From: Bacillota bacterium
GTDB lineage: Bacteria > Bacillota > Bacilli > Paenibacillales > Paenibacillaceae
Assembly: GCA_023391635.1 (NCBI GenBank)
Contig: JAEWAQ010000078.1
Span: 49,659 to 113,658 of the forward strand
Direction of reading: 5' to 3'
DNA length: 64,000 bases
In this document: piece after piece, positions 35,374 to 44,310 of the stretch
Layout: each line of letters begins with the position of its first letter
How positions within the stretch are numbered: the stretch's first letter is position 1
The notes under the pieces: model-generated
What the model was told of the DNA's origin: nothing
Seen by the model: only the letters and a program-made list of their open reading frames with translations
The model's database searches: none
Translations under genes and position numbers: made by a program

Positions 35374-35565
35374 TCAGGTGACAATAATTGCATCAAGTCC
35401 TGAAGCGGTAGGGTCGCTAAGCATAATGTCCATTAAAACGACATCCACAGGTGTTTTGCTCAGAACATACATACAAGCCTCTTTGCTGTCAACACAGGAA
35501 ACAAATTCAAACGCGTGGATCTCGCCCAGTCCCAGTGTCAGTATAGTCAATGTCCCAACTCTATC
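35374..35565 (-). pseudogene. Relict response-regulator receiver fragment
   Basis: A 64-codon frame with no start codon translates to a piece of a receiver domain: EFVSCVDSKEACMYVLSK, then VDVVLMDIMLSDPTASGLDAI, the region around the phospho-acceptor Asp in NarL/LuxR-type regulators. It ends at a TGA right after the aspartate region and is preceded by an in-frame stop. The N-terminal acidic pocket, the rest of the receiver domain and the output domain are missing. This appears to be a decayed third regulator. The neighbouring stretch 35210–35373 holds nothing else that I can support. Confidence 0.55.
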
Positions 35566-35583
35566 TCAATGTCTCAATGTCAT

Positions 35584-35623
35584 CAAAAAAAGAAACTCAG
35601 GCAGTGAACCTCTCCTGAGCTTC
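35584..35623 (-). terminator. Rho-independent terminator of the YVTN–SLH gene
   Basis: On the minus strand GAAGCTCAGG and CCTGAGTTTC pair (10-bp stem with one mismatch) and are followed by seven T residues, 13 nt after the stop codon at 35637. Confidence 0.85.
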
Positions 35624-35636
35624 TTATTGTACGAGT

Positions 35637-38393
35637 CTACTTCTTCATATGCATCAGCATCTTCAGCAGAACGGTTACGGCCTCTGCTCTCGTTGTCTGG
35701 GCGTTCGGATTGAATTTGTTCGATCCTGTGCCTTGTACGATACCCAGTTGCTCCAGTGCCCCTACTTCCGCCTTCGCCCAGGATGGAATATCTCGATCAT
35801 CTTCGAAGTCGGTTGAAGTATTCAATTCCATAGGCAGCTTAAGAGCATTCGCGATCATCTCTGCCATCTCGGAGCGAGTCACCATTTCTGTTGGACGGAA
35901 GGTTCCATCCCCATAGCCTTTATCGATACCTGCCTGTACGGCTTGAGCGACAGCCTTCTGCGCCCACACTCCAATATTCGCAGCATCCTTGAAGGTCAAT
36001 TTCGCTACCGCACCATTCAACTTTAGAGCGCTCATCAGCATAACCGCGAATTCCGCACGAGTTACAGTCGCATTCGGCTTAAACGTACCATCTGGATATC
36101 CTTTAACTATTCCGTCGTTCACTGCTTGCTTGATGCTTGCCTCAGCCCAGTGTCCGGCAATATCGCTAAAGTGAATTTCCGTGTTCGTATCCATCGGTTG
36201 TTCTTTTACAGGCAATCCTGACGTTTTGTCTATAACGAGTACCGCGTAATATTTCCTAAAATGGTCAATTTCCACAGAAACACGATTTTCGTTTATTTGG
36301 CCGCCCGGGACCTTCACCCAAGCTTTCGCAACTTCATCATAATAGAAAACAGCTACCGTTTGGTTGCTCTTCACCTTGGCCGGATCGAATGACAAGGTAA
36401 GCGTAACCGGTTTTTCAAGCTTATCCGGGAATTCTCCAAAGAACTCATATACGGAGCTAGCCAGAACCTCTTTATTCGGGCGTAGCTTTTGCATGTCCAA
36501 CACTTTCTGTATCGTGAGCGTCAGTTCTTTGCTTGAAGCACCGGCCGGAACCGAGATCAGGATCCCATCTCCCAGGCTAACCTCGCCCGCTCTGCCCGGG
36601 GGAAGCGTTAACTGGCCGTCTATTGCGGTAACCGGTGTTGTTGGTATCGTTCCGCCCACGCTACCGTTTGACGCCGGCGCCGCGCGCTCAACCGTGAGTT
36701 TATACGGATTAACCGTACTATCTTGCGCGGTTACGTCAATCTGAATCGGGTTAGACCCGACTCTTAAATTCGAAGCGATGTAGGTATGCACAGTACCCGC
36801 AACAGAATGATAAGTCGCACCTGCAACCGTGAGTTGCTGGGTTGGATCTGCTAAGGTTAATTTCAAATTTAAACTTGTTATGCTGTTGGATACTTTCACA
36901 TTATAGTTGGGCTCCGACGACAGAAAGCTCGGAGACAGCGTGCCGTGATCTATGGTCAAGTTAGACAACATCGGGATCGGTGTAGGGATTGGTGTCGTAT
37001 CGCCGACTTCGATTGCCAGCGTTTGCGTCGTTCCTATGCTGAAATGGAAGGTCAAGTCGACCGTACCATTCGACTGTGCGGACAAGTATGATTTGTTAAT
37101 TGTCACAGCCCCGCTTATTAAATCATAGGTGTAATCTGTTCCCGACACCAATGTTGCCGCATCATTCGAAATGCTACTCAGCACGCTTCCATACACCGCA
37201 ACTGTAGTCGTTACATCTGCGTTCGTAGCCGCTCCGACTTTCTTATCAAAGCTCGCATTCGTCACGCTGATCGTAGGAAGACTTTCTCCGTAAATAATAG
37301 ATACATGGTTACTGTTAAAGTTAGCAACATAGATTTTATTCGTTACCGGATTAACTGCGACACTATTCGGACCTTGTCCCGTCGCTATCGTAGCTGTTTC
37401 ATTATTCTCTCCATTTATAACGGTCACGCTATTGTCATTATTATTGACTACATAGATTTTATTCGTATTTTCATTTATTGCCAATCTGGAGAGCGCCCCT
37501 CCCAAAGCTATCGTTTCCGTTGTCTCGGCCTGACCGTCTATTACGGTGACGCTACCGGATAAGTTGGCAACATAGATTTTATTCGTTACCAAATTCACTT
37601 TAATTTGGTGAGAACCGCTGCCCGCAGCAATCACTTTCGACGTGTTATTCCATTCATCGATAACCGTCACATTGCCGCTTCCGTAGTTGGCAACATAAAC
37701 CATGTTTGTCGCCGGGTTTACCGCCACGTTGTGGGGATTACTTCCTACAGGCCATGTTTTAGTTATAGAATCGGTTGCACCATCTATAACAGTAAGGCTA
37801 AACGAGCCATAATTAGCAATATAAATTTTGTTCGCCACCGGGTTCACTGTTAAGCCATGCGGGCCACTCCCGGTAGTAACCGTCTTTGTCGCATTGGACA
37901 CGCCGTCAATGACGGTAACACTGTTGCCTATCCAATTGAGGACATAAATTTTGTTCGTTATTTCATTCACTGCGATAGCACTAGGACCATCACCTACATT
38001 AATTGTTGACGTCACATCATTCGTATCACCGTCTATGACCGTCACGATATCTCTATCCGTATTTGAAACATAGATTTTATTCGTTACCGTATTAACAGCC
38101 ATACCGTTAGGCCTCAGTCCGACAGCTACAGTCGCCGTTGCCAGATTGCTCGCGCCGTCAATGACTGTCATCGTACCGTCAAGGGAATTAAGGACATATA
38201 TTTTGTTCGTCACCGGATTCACCGCTACAGAACCAGGGTTATTTCCCGTCGGCACATTCACCAACAGCGCGTCTGCCGATGCAGATCGCGGTGACAGAAG
38301 CGGCGTTGCAAGTAGTAATATGAACACCATTGTCGTGTGAAGCAGCCCATTGGGTATTCTTCTGCGCAACATTCTAGTTGTCAACATATTCAT
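35637..38393 (-). CDS. YVTN beta-propeller surface protein with C-terminal SLH domains
   Basis: The 918-residue protein has a long basic signal peptide (about 1–40, LLHTTMVFILLLATPLLS). Eight YVTN-type propeller repeats (about 45–385, NPVTNKIYVAN...VTVIDG) are followed by an X2-like immunoglobulin domain (about 390–485), a cadherin-like beta-sandwich (about 495–590), a ZU5-like domain (VSLGDGILISVPAGA, 620–740) and three C-terminal SLH domains (about 755–915: FSDIAGHWAEASIKQAV, GYGDGTFRPTEMVTRSE, GSNKFNPNAQTTRAEA). It is exported and held on the wall polymer by the SLH domains. The ribosome site is ACAGGAGGA, 5 nt from the ATG. It has its own terminator and diverges from the RR/kinase operon. 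Confidence 0.92.
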   Translation of the reverse strand: MNMLTTRMLRRRIPNGLLHTTMVFILLLATPLLSPRSASADALLVNVPTGNNPGSVAVNPVTNKIYVLNSLDGTMTVIDGASNLATATVAVGLRPNGMAVNTVTNKIYVSNTDRDIVTVIDGDTNDVTSTINVGDGPSAIAVNEITNKIYVLNWIGNSVTVIDGVSNATKTVTTGSGPHGLTVNPVANKIYIANYGSFSLTVIDGATDSITKTWPVGSNPHNVAVNPATNMVYVANYGSGNVTVIDEWNNTSKVIAAGSGSHQIKVNLVTNKIYVANLSGSVTVIDGQAETTETIALGGALSRLAINENTNKIYVVNNNDNSVTVINGENNETATIATGQGPNSVAVNPVTNKIYVANFNSNHVSIIYGESLPTISVTNASFDKKVGAATNADVTTTVAVYGSVLSSISNDAATLVSGTDYTYDLISGAVTINKSYLSAQSNGTVDLTFHFSIGTTQTLAIEVGDTTPIPTPIPMLSNLTIDHGTLSPSFLSSEPNYNVKVSNSITSLNLKLTLADPTQQLTVAGATYHSVAGTVHTYIASNLRVGSNPIQIDVTAQDSTVNPYKLTVERAAPASNGSVGGTIPTTPVTAIDGQLTLPPGRAGEVSLGDGILISVPAGASSKELTLTIQKVLDMQKLRPNKEVLASSVYEFFGEFPDKLEKPVTLTLSFDPAKVKSNQTVAVFYYDEVAKAWVKVPGGQINENRVSVEIDHFRKYYAVLVIDKTSGLPVKEQPMDTNTEIHFSDIAGHWAEASIKQAVNDGIVKGYPDGTFKPNATVTRAEFAVMLMSALKLNGAVAKLTFKDAANIGVWAQKAVAQAVQAGIDKGYGDGTFRPTEMVTRSEMAEMIANALKLPMELNTSTDFEDDRDIPSWAKAEVGALEQLGIVQGTGSNKFNPNAQTTRAEAVTVLLKMLMHMKK

Positions 38394-38418
38394 CCTCCTG
38401 TGTTTCCATTCGTAGTTA

Positions 38419-38526
38419 TTGACATTCTTTAATTGTATCCATTATAGAATCGCCGTTACTTAATGAAAGCTTAATGAAATTCAAATCCTTAAAATTCGAC
38501 ACCGTTTATAAATTTCCTGATATGAT
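38419..38526. promoter_or_regulatory. Divergent promoters sharing an 11-bp tandem repeat
   Basis: CTTAATGAAAG (38459–38469) and CTTAATGAAAT (38470–38480) are perfectly tandem, the spacing typical of OmpR/PhoB-type boxes. On the minus strand CTTTCA (38469–38464) and TATAAT (38446–38441), 17 bp apart, make a promoter for the YVTN–SLH gene, with its −35 inside the repeat. On the plus strand TTGACA (38419–38424) with TATAGA (38443–38448), 18 bp apart, or a TATGAT at 38521–38526, could drive the regulator operon. The layout suggests autoregulation by the adjacent regulator. Confidence 0.6.
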
Positions 38527-38568
38527 TAAAGAATTGCTTCCTATAAAAACGGAGAGTGATGATGTCCT

Positions 38569-39258
38569 ATGAATCAAATCCTAATCGTTGACGATGAACC
38601 ACAAATTCGTCAATTGATCCGTATGCATATGGAACGAGCAGGGTATCAAATTATAGAAGCAAACTCCGGACGGCAAGCGATTAAACAAATACAAGATTAT
38701 AACATAGGGTTAATCATCCTGGACTTGATGATGGACGAAGGAACCGGATTCGAGGTCCTTCGCTATTTGCAGGAAATAAAAACCGATATACTCGTTATCG
38801 CGCTAAGCGCTCGAGGAAATGAAGAAGACAAAATCGTCACTCTCGGACTAGGTGCAGACGATTATGTAACCAAGCCGTTCAGTCCGCTGGAGCTGCTCGC
38901 CAGAGTTCAAGCTCTACTAAGGAGACATCACCCCTTATCTCATCAAAAAACGGGAACCATCCGCCTAAACCATCTTGTGTTAGACATTGACAATTTAAGC
39001 CTTCACAATGATGGAAAGCGGTACGTTCTTACCAAAGTCGAATGCGAATTGTTTCATTTCTTTATGCGTAATCCCGATCGCGTGCTCACCAAGAGAGAAA
39101 TCTATAACCACATTTGGAAACATGAAAATTACGACGACAACAACCTGTGGGTCTTTATTAGCAGATTACGCACGATACTGGATAAAATTAATGCTTCCCA
39201 GCTTCAAATCCATACCGTAAGAGGAATCGGCTACTGCTTCTCCGGTGATGACCGATGA
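38569..39258 (+). CDS. OmpR-family response regulator (RR3)
   Basis: The 229-residue protein has a receiver domain (acidic residues in ILIVDDEPQ, phospho-acceptor D52 in IILDLMMD, Lys in VTKPFSPLE) and an OmpR-type winged helix (DRVLTKREIYNHIW, VFISRLRTIL, TVRGIGYCF). GGAGAG lies 12 nt before the ATG, a longer spacing than usual. Its ATGA overlap with the next gene couples it to the kinase. It is not closely related to RR1/RR2. Its likely operator is the tandem repeat at 38459–38480. Confidence 0.93.
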   Translation: MNQILIVDDEPQIRQLIRMHMERAGYQIIEANSGRQAIKQIQDYNIGLIILDLMMDEGTGFEVLRYLQEIKTDILVIALSARGNEEDKIVTLGLGADDYVTKPFSPLELLARVQALLRRHHPLSHQKTGTIRLNHLVLDIDNLSLHNDGKRYVLTKVECELFHFFMRNPDRVLTKREIYNHIWKHENYDDNNLWVFISRLRTILDKINASQLQIHTVRGIGYCFSGDDR

Positions 39259-40661
39259 AAAACCGGACGAAACTCTGGCTTGTTATGCTTATCAGCGCTG
39301 TTGGCAGTTCGTTGTTGTTCGTTTTTTTGAACATCGTAACTGCCGAGGTATGGAACAAAGGTTATGATTTGAACACACTGAATAGGATCTCGGATGAGAC
39401 GCTAAATACGTTCAATCGTCAAAACAAAGTCGACATAGCGTCTATTCAGCAGATAATCGATCAGATTCATAGCCAACATCCTGATATTCGGATGGAATGG
39501 ATTGCTTCCGACGGATCAACGATCTATGATACTGCGGGCGAGACGCACGCTTACAGTTTCAAGGAATTAGCCGATCGTGTTCTGCATATGCCAAACAACT
39601 TATGGAGCGAAGGAGAACTGATCACGCTTGTTTACTCGACGGAAAAAGACGGAAGTTCTTATTATTTGATCATGAGTTTGTCGAGCGAAGCAATGAAGCC
39701 TGGGCAATTTTTCTTCTTTATGCGTACGTTTAAAATTTTGTTCTCATTGACCTTGCCGCTTCTATTGTGCTTATTAGTCCCTTATCTTCTTTCCATATGG
39801 TTCTTCTCCTCTATTAGTCGACGCATTGGAAAGCTGAACGATGCACTCAACCAAGTTAATATTCAAAGTGATGTTATCGAACTAACGGACCATTCGAAAG
39901 ATGAAATCGGACAGCTAACTCGGCATTATAATGCGATGGCGCAAAGAATTCGAAATCAAGCTCGTCAAATCCAACAATTCGAGGAAAGACGCAAGGTGCT
40001 GCTGTCCAATCTCTCTCACGATTTAAAGACCCCTCTGACCATGATATTGGGCTATGCCGAGACCCTTCGCTTCCGTTTATTCAAAGACGAGAACGAGATG
40101 GAAGATGCTGCAAAAATCATTTTGCAACGATCTCTATACATGGACAAGCTGCTCGTTCAGTTACTGAATATTTCGCGACAAGACGCCGACACGCTCCAGC
40201 CTCATTTTGCCTCGCATAACTTGTCCGAATTGATGAGGAGAACTGTAGCCGAATACATGTTGTTTTTGGATGGTCTAAACTTTACGATTGACGTGAATAT
40301 CCCCGACGGGGATGTGGAGGCTTATATCGATGCGTCTCTTGTCGAGCGTGCGCTCCGCAATTTGCTTGACAATGCAATTCGTCATGGCAAAGAAGGCCGT
40401 TATCTAGGAATAGGTCTCGCAGATGAAGACAGCGAAGTGTGCATTACGGTATTTGATAAGGGTTCAGGCATTGCATATGAAGATCACGGGCGTATTTTTG
40501 AACGCCTCTATCGCGTGAATGACGGAGAAAAAACCGAGGGGGCCGGTGTAGGACTTTCCATCGTTAAAGAAATCGTCGAGCTGCACCAAGGCCATATTGA
40601 ATTGACAAGCACTCCTTATGAGAGAACTGAGTTTCTCATCAGACTACCCAATAAATGGTGA
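39255..40661 (+). CDS. HAMP-type sensor histidine kinase
   Basis: The 468-residue kinase has two membrane helices (residues about 8–28 and 158–184) enclosing an extracellular domain of about 130 residues, then HAMP (RRIGKLNDALNQV... HSKDEIGQLTRHYN), HisKA with phospho-His in NLSHDLKTPLTMILGY, and HATPase with N box RNLLDNAIRHG, G1 DKGSGIAYED and G2 GAGVGLSIVKEI. It phosphorylates RR3, whose gene overlaps it by 4 nt. The signal is unknown; the divergent SLH gene points to the cell surface. Confidence 0.93.
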   Translation: MKNRTKLWLVMLISAVGSSLLFVFLNIVTAEVWNKGYDLNTLNRISDETLNTFNRQNKVDIASIQQIIDQIHSQHPDIRMEWIASDGSTIYDTAGETHAYSFKELADRVLHMPNNLWSEGELITLVYSTEKDGSSYYLIMSLSSEAMKPGQFFFFMRTFKILFSLTLPLLLCLLVPYLLSIWFFSSISRRIGKLNDALNQVNIQSDVIELTDHSKDEIGQLTRHYNAMAQRIRNQARQIQQFEERRKVLLSNLSHDLKTPLTMILGYAETLRFRLFKDENEMEDAAKIILQRSLYMDKLLVQLLNISRQDADTLQPHFASHNLSELMRRTVAEYMLFLDGLNFTIDVNIPDGDVEAYIDASLVERALRNLLDNAIRHGKEGRYLGIGLADEDSEVCITVFDKGSGIAYEDHGRIFERLYRVNDGEKTEGAGVGLSIVKEIVELHQGHIELTSTPYERTEFLIRLPNKW

Positions 40662-40708
40662 TTTCATGATCTGTAACGAAATAACTCAAATTTATTTGAT
40701 GTGTCGCT

Positions 40709-41218
40709 TTACTTGATAACCTTATACACATTTGCATACAAGATTTCTAGGTGAAGGGCAAACTCTTCTTCCGTGAGAATTTGAGGATAGCTCATAATCT
40801 TAAGCGGTAAATATGTCTGCCCTTTCTGAAGAGGAGGCTGCACATATTCGAAAGGATTGAGACGAAACCCCAATCGCTCATAGAAGCCTATTCTCTTCTG
40901 CGCCAAGTCCGTATCAGGATATTCCACTTCCAATAGAATGGGCTTTAATGACTCTCCGATATACGCGGCCATTATCTTTCCACCTATGCCACTTCCGCGT
41001 GTGGCTGGATCGACGGCAATATGTTCGACAAACCGGAACAAAGGAAATTCCCATGCAGCCATAAAAGCGATCAGTTGATTATTGCTATTCGTTTCCGTAA
41101 TGAGACGGTAATGTGGGTCGGCCAGCAGTTCCTTCTGTCCAGCATAAGTTCTCCGTTCACTTTCCGGAAAAGAGGTTTTCATAAGTGTGAAGATTTTATC
41201 AAACTCACTGTCGTTCAT
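40709..41218 (-). CDS. GNAT-family N-acetyltransferase
   Basis: The 169-residue protein has the GNAT acetyl-CoA loop DPATRGSGIGGKIM (residues about 72–85), preceded by the beta-4 strand FVEHIAVDP, and the C-terminal FYERLGFRLN motif. The substrate is unknown; the first motif SFPESERRT resembles housekeeping GNATs annotated as generic acetyltransferases. AAGGGAG lies 9 nt before the ATG. It converges on the kinase gene with a 47-nt gap that shows no clear terminator. Confidence 0.85.
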   Translation of the reverse strand: MNDSEFDKIFTLMKTSFPESERRTYAGQKELLADPHYRLITETNSNNQLIAFMAAWEFPLFRFVEHIAVDPATRGSGIGGKIMAAYIGESLKPILLEVEYPDTDLAQKRIGFYERLGFRLNPFEYVQPPLQKGQTYLPLKIMSYPQILTEEEFALHLEILYANVYKVIK

Positions 41219-41380
41219 GATCAGTTTCTCCCTTATTTAGACTGCTTTACAATATAACAAATCCGTAATATCCGCCCCCGTCGCGTCATCCAGCCGTATA
41301 AAGCCTCATACGATACGAAGCTGAAGGTTGGTTGGGTTATGTGTTAGTTGGTTTAAACCCTTTATTTACAAGGATTCTAA

Positions 41381-41740
41381 TCATACTTTAATATTAATAA
41401 AATAATCTTCTCGCCGTTCGCGATCGGAGTGAACCAGGTCGCTTGGCGATGGAGGAAGCTTATCTGCACCAATTATGGCTTCAGACTTCCCCCGTTTTTC
41501 CAACTCAATTCTTTTTTGAATGAGCTGTTGAATTTGAAGATCGATCATATTAATTTCCATTCTAATAACTTTAGTTTTTTCTTCTTTAGCCTTAAGCTCA
41601 TCTTCGCCGCTAATGATATCACCTATTTTTCGGAAAAGAACCGCTTTCCGCTTCATTAGCATTTGAATTTGCTTGTCTATCGTCCCAGCCTGCCCGTTCG
41701 TAAAGCCCCCGCCTAATGGAGCTGTAGTTGATATGTTCAT
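41381..41740 (-). CDS. FlxA-like coiled-coil protein
   Basis: The start is the ATG at 41740 (MNISTTAPLGGGF), because TAAGGAGG lies 7 nt upstream; a longer frame would put this ribosome site inside the gene. The 119-residue protein has a short Gly/Thr N-terminus and a central heptad coiled coil (IDKQIQMLMKRKAVLFRKI... INMIDLQIQQLIQKRIELE), resembling the FlxA-like family, whose role is poorly known. No signal peptide. It stands alone. Confidence 0.7.
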   Translation of the reverse strand: MNISTTAPLGGGFTNGQAGTIDKQIQMLMKRKAVLFRKIGDIISGEDELKAKEEKTKVIRMEINMIDLQIQQLIQKRIELEKRGKSEAIIGADKLPPSPSDLVHSDRERREDYFINIKV

Positions 41741-41847
41741 GTTATCAGCCTCCTTATTAAAAACCATTGACGTTTTCCTATTTTTGATATATATCGGAAA
41801 TGAATTGTTTCGATTAAATAGAATATCGATTGGTTTGTGTTGATGTT

Positions 41848-41968
41848 TTACATCAATTTGACATCAACGATGGACAAATAAGGTTGCTCTTGCTCAAGCC
41901 ATTTCCGGACGGTCTTACAATCCCGACCGAGAGCATGCGCTCTAACGGATCTATCTAACCACACAGGC
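41848..41968 (-). pseudogene. Relict transposase-type HTH fragment
   Basis: A minus-strand frame without a start codon reads VWLDRSVRAHALGRDCKTVRKWLEQEQ, given here as the recognisable part, then a TAA. The ALGRD-x-KTVRKWL pattern matches the helix-turn-helix of IS21-type (IstA) or related transposases. Nothing of the catalytic domain remains and no terminal repeats are visible. The surrounding 41741–42110 is otherwise without a supportable gene; a GAATG/CATTC inverted repeat lies near 42012–42027. Confidence 0.4.
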
Positions 41969-42110
41969 TCTCATTTCCAATCTTACTTAAACAAGGTATG
42001 TGAGATCCTACGAATGAGCGAGCATTCGTGAGAGAAACCATATTCTCAGAGGGAGTGCAATAAGAAGTTCCGCATCCGTCTCCCATTTCTTGAGCAACGT
42101 TTTGCGCTTG

Positions 42111-42440
42111 TTACGCAATTGATGTGCCATTTTTAACAGGCTCATCCGGTTTTAACAAAACCACATCCCCTTCCTCGGGAACGCCTCCAATTATCAGCAC
42201 TTCGGATTCAAAACCTGCAATTCGCCTAATCGGAAAATTTACTATTGCGACTACTTGGCGGCCGATAAGATTTTCTGATTCATATCTTCTTGTTATTTGA
42301 GCAGAAGAACGCTTAATACCCATTTCGCCAAAATCGATCTCCAATTTTATTGCAGGATTTCGTGCTTCCGGAAAAGGCTCCGCCTTAAGTACAGTACCGA
42401 TGCGGATATCTAATTTCAAAAAGTCGTCAATTGTTGCCAT
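42111..42440 (-). CDS. csaA: CsaA-type tRNA-binding/chaperone protein
   Basis: The 109-residue protein matches CsaA, a dimeric tRNA-binding-domain protein: FLKLDIRIGTVLKAEPFPEARNPAIKLEIDFG given as residues 7–38, followed by KRSSAQIT, LIGRQVVAIVNFPIRRIAGFESEVL and VVLLKPDEPVKNG. In Bacillus subtilis CsaA has export-related chaperone activity. Length is as expected (about 110). AAAGGAG lies 11 nt before the ATG. It is a single gene. Confidence 0.95.
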   Translation of the reverse strand: MATIDDFLKLDIRIGTVLKAEPFPEARNPAIKLEIDFGEMGIKRSSAQITRRYESENLIGRQVVAIVNFPIRRIAGFESEVLIIGGVPEEGDVVLLKPDEPVKNGTSIA

Positions 42441-42550
42441 GATTAGCGTTACTCCTTTAAGCGATATGACATGCGTTATTATTCCTGGAAAGTTGCGTTA
42501 CTATCCGTTAGCCATAGGTAGCTTAAGTGAACAGTACACACTTAATTAAT

Positions 42551-44050
42551 TCAATGTGTTCTCACTAGCGAAACACAGCACTCCACATGCCCCGTATGGG
42601 GAAACATATCGACCGGCTGCACCTCCACCGTGCGATAGCCCCCATCCTCGAGCAGCCGCAAATCGCGTGCCAGCGTAGACGGGTCGCACGACACGTACAC
42701 GATCCTTTTCGGCTGCAATTCCAGCATCGTCGCGATCAGCGCCGGGTCGCAGCCTTTGCGCGGGGGATCGACGACGATGACGTCCGGCGAGATGCCCGAG
42801 CGCTGCCAGCGGGGCAACACTTCTTCGGCGCGGCCAACGGAGAATTCGACGTTCCCGATGCCGTTCATGCGGGCATTCCGCCGCGCATCCTCGATCGCCT
42901 CCGGGACGATCTCAACCCCATAGACGCGTCGGGCGTGGCGAGCGAGGAACAAAGTGATCGTGCCTATGCCGCAATAAGCATCGATGACGGTCTCTTCACC
43001 AGTCAGTCCTGCGTATTCGATCGCTTTGCGATACAGCTTCTCCGTCTGCTCGGGATTCACCTGGAAGAACGATCTCGCCGAAATCGCGAAGCGAATGCCA
43101 TCGATTTCGTCATAGACGAAGTCTTCGCCCCACAGCGTGCGGGTGAAGTCTCCGTACACAGCCGACGTGCGCTCCACATTCACATTCTGCACGATGCTGA
43201 CGACCTCCGGCACCTGCTCCAGGATGAGCTGTACCCATTCCGCTTCATGCGGAATATCACGGCCGTTCGTCACCAGTACGACCATACGCTGGCCTGTCGA
43301 CTGGGCGTGTCTCACGACGACATGGCGCAGCAATCCGCGACTCGTCGAACGATCATAAGCCGAGATGCCCAACAGACGAGCCGCTTCCTTCACGACGCGG
43401 ACTGTCTGTTCATTCGCCTCCTGTTGGATCAGACAGGCGTCCATATCCACAATGTCGTGGCTGCCTTCTTCGAAGAAGCCACCGACAAGACCCGCTTCAA
43501 CGCTGCTCCCGATCGGAACCTGCGCCTTGTTGCGATACCGCCAAGGATCGGACATCCCGATCACGGGATGCACGATGACAGGTTGCGAATAGTCAATACG
43601 TTCAGTATCGATCCGTTCATCCGCACGCCCTTCGTCCGCTTTCGAAGTACCATCTTGTCGAGCCGCCCGTCCGCCCCGCTCTTCCCCCGCCACTGCCAAT
43701 TTGCCGATCCTCGCGAGGTTGTCCACCACATGCCGCCTCTTCCAATACAACTGCGCTGCGTAATCCAGGTGCTGAAGCTGGCAGCCGCCGCAAGCGTCAT
43801 AGATCGGGCAGGGCGCTTCCCTCCGATCGGCACTCGCCGACAGCAGCTCCGTCATCCGCGCTCTGCCGAACGATTTCCCGATGCTGACCACCTCCGCCTG
43901 CACCCGCTCTCCCGGCAGCGCCCCACGAACAAAAAGGGTAAAGCCTTCATACCGGCCTACCCCTTCTCCTGCATGCGTCAAGCCGACAATCTCACACGTC
44001 ACTGTCTGACCAACGGCAACCGGCAGATGCCGCCTCTTGCCTCGTTCCAT
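42551..44050 (-). CDS. rlmCD: 23S rRNA (uracil-C5)-methyltransferase RlmCD/RumA type
   Basis: The start is the ATG at 44050 (MERGKRRHLPVAVGQ), 8 nt after GAGGAG. The 499-residue protein has an N-terminal TRAM RNA-binding domain (residues 8–70), a [4Fe-4S] cluster motif CPIYDACGGC with a further Cys near DMDAC, the SAM site DAYCGIGTITLFLA, the motif VDPPRKGCDP and the catalytic Cys in VYVSCDPSTLARDL. It makes m5U in 23S rRNA. A charged low-complexity insert (about residues 115–155, GGRAARQDG...DERIDTERID) is longer than in most homologues. dgkB lies upstream, as in Bacillus. Confidence 0.95.
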   Translation of the reverse strand: MERGKRRHLPVAVGQTVTCEIVGLTHAGEGVGRYEGFTLFVRGALPGERVQAEVVSIGKSFGRARMTELLSASADRREAPCPIYDACGGCQLQHLDYAAQLYWKRRHVVDNLARIGKLAVAGEERGGRAARQDGTSKADEGRADERIDTERIDYSQPVIVHPVIGMSDPWRYRNKAQVPIGSSVEAGLVGGFFEEGSHDIVDMDACLIQQEANEQTVRVVKEAARLLGISAYDRSTSRGLLRHVVVRHAQSTGQRMVVLVTNGRDIPHEAEWVQLILEQVPEVVSIVQNVNVERTSAVYGDFTRTLWGEDFVYDEIDGIRFAISARSFFQVNPEQTEKLYRKAIEYAGLTGEETVIDAYCGIGTITLFLARHARRVYGVEIVPEAIEDARRNARMNGIGNVEFSVGRAEEVLPRWQRSGISPDVIVVDPPRKGCDPALIATMLELQPKRIVYVSCDPSTLARDLRLLEDGGYRTVEVQPVDMFPHTGHVECCVSLVRTH

Positions 44051-44100
44051 GACTGCCGCTCCTCGCCTCATTTCATGAATACATGTCGCACCCTGGCTGT

Positions 44101-44277
44101 TTGTACGATTTTTAGCACAACAAGACCTTCAATAAATCAACATTATCGGTACATTATGTGATATTTCGTACAATAATCGCATTGCGATCATCCGTTTAGG
44201 CACAGTTGTACGATCTTTCATACAGAAGCACGTTATTCAACCGCAACTTGACCGCTTTTGTTCGATTTTTCGTACAA
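44101..44277. repeat. Four imperfect palindromes with a 52–53-bp period
   Basis: The consensus TTGTACGATTTTTCGTACAA recurs at 44101–44120, 44154–44173, 44206–44225 and 44258–44277, each copy with one or more changes. Offsets are 53, 52 and 52 bp, close to five helical turns, so all copies would face the same side of DNA. They fill the gap between the dgkB stop (44311) and the rlmCD start (44050). Confidence 0.75.
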
Positions 44278-44310
44278 TAGCTTTCGAATCGCAGTAGGGG
44301 CGTATCATCC

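Noticed and set aside
42012..42110. Short minus-strand frame (KRKTLLKKWETDAELL) next to the HTH relict
   Set aside because: Only about 37 codons, overlapping the csaA end, with no assignable family; not enough to call a second relict gene.
42587..44161. Plus-strand 524-codon frame opposite rlmCD
   Set aside because: Antisense to a confidently assigned methyltransferase; low-quality composition and no start signal.
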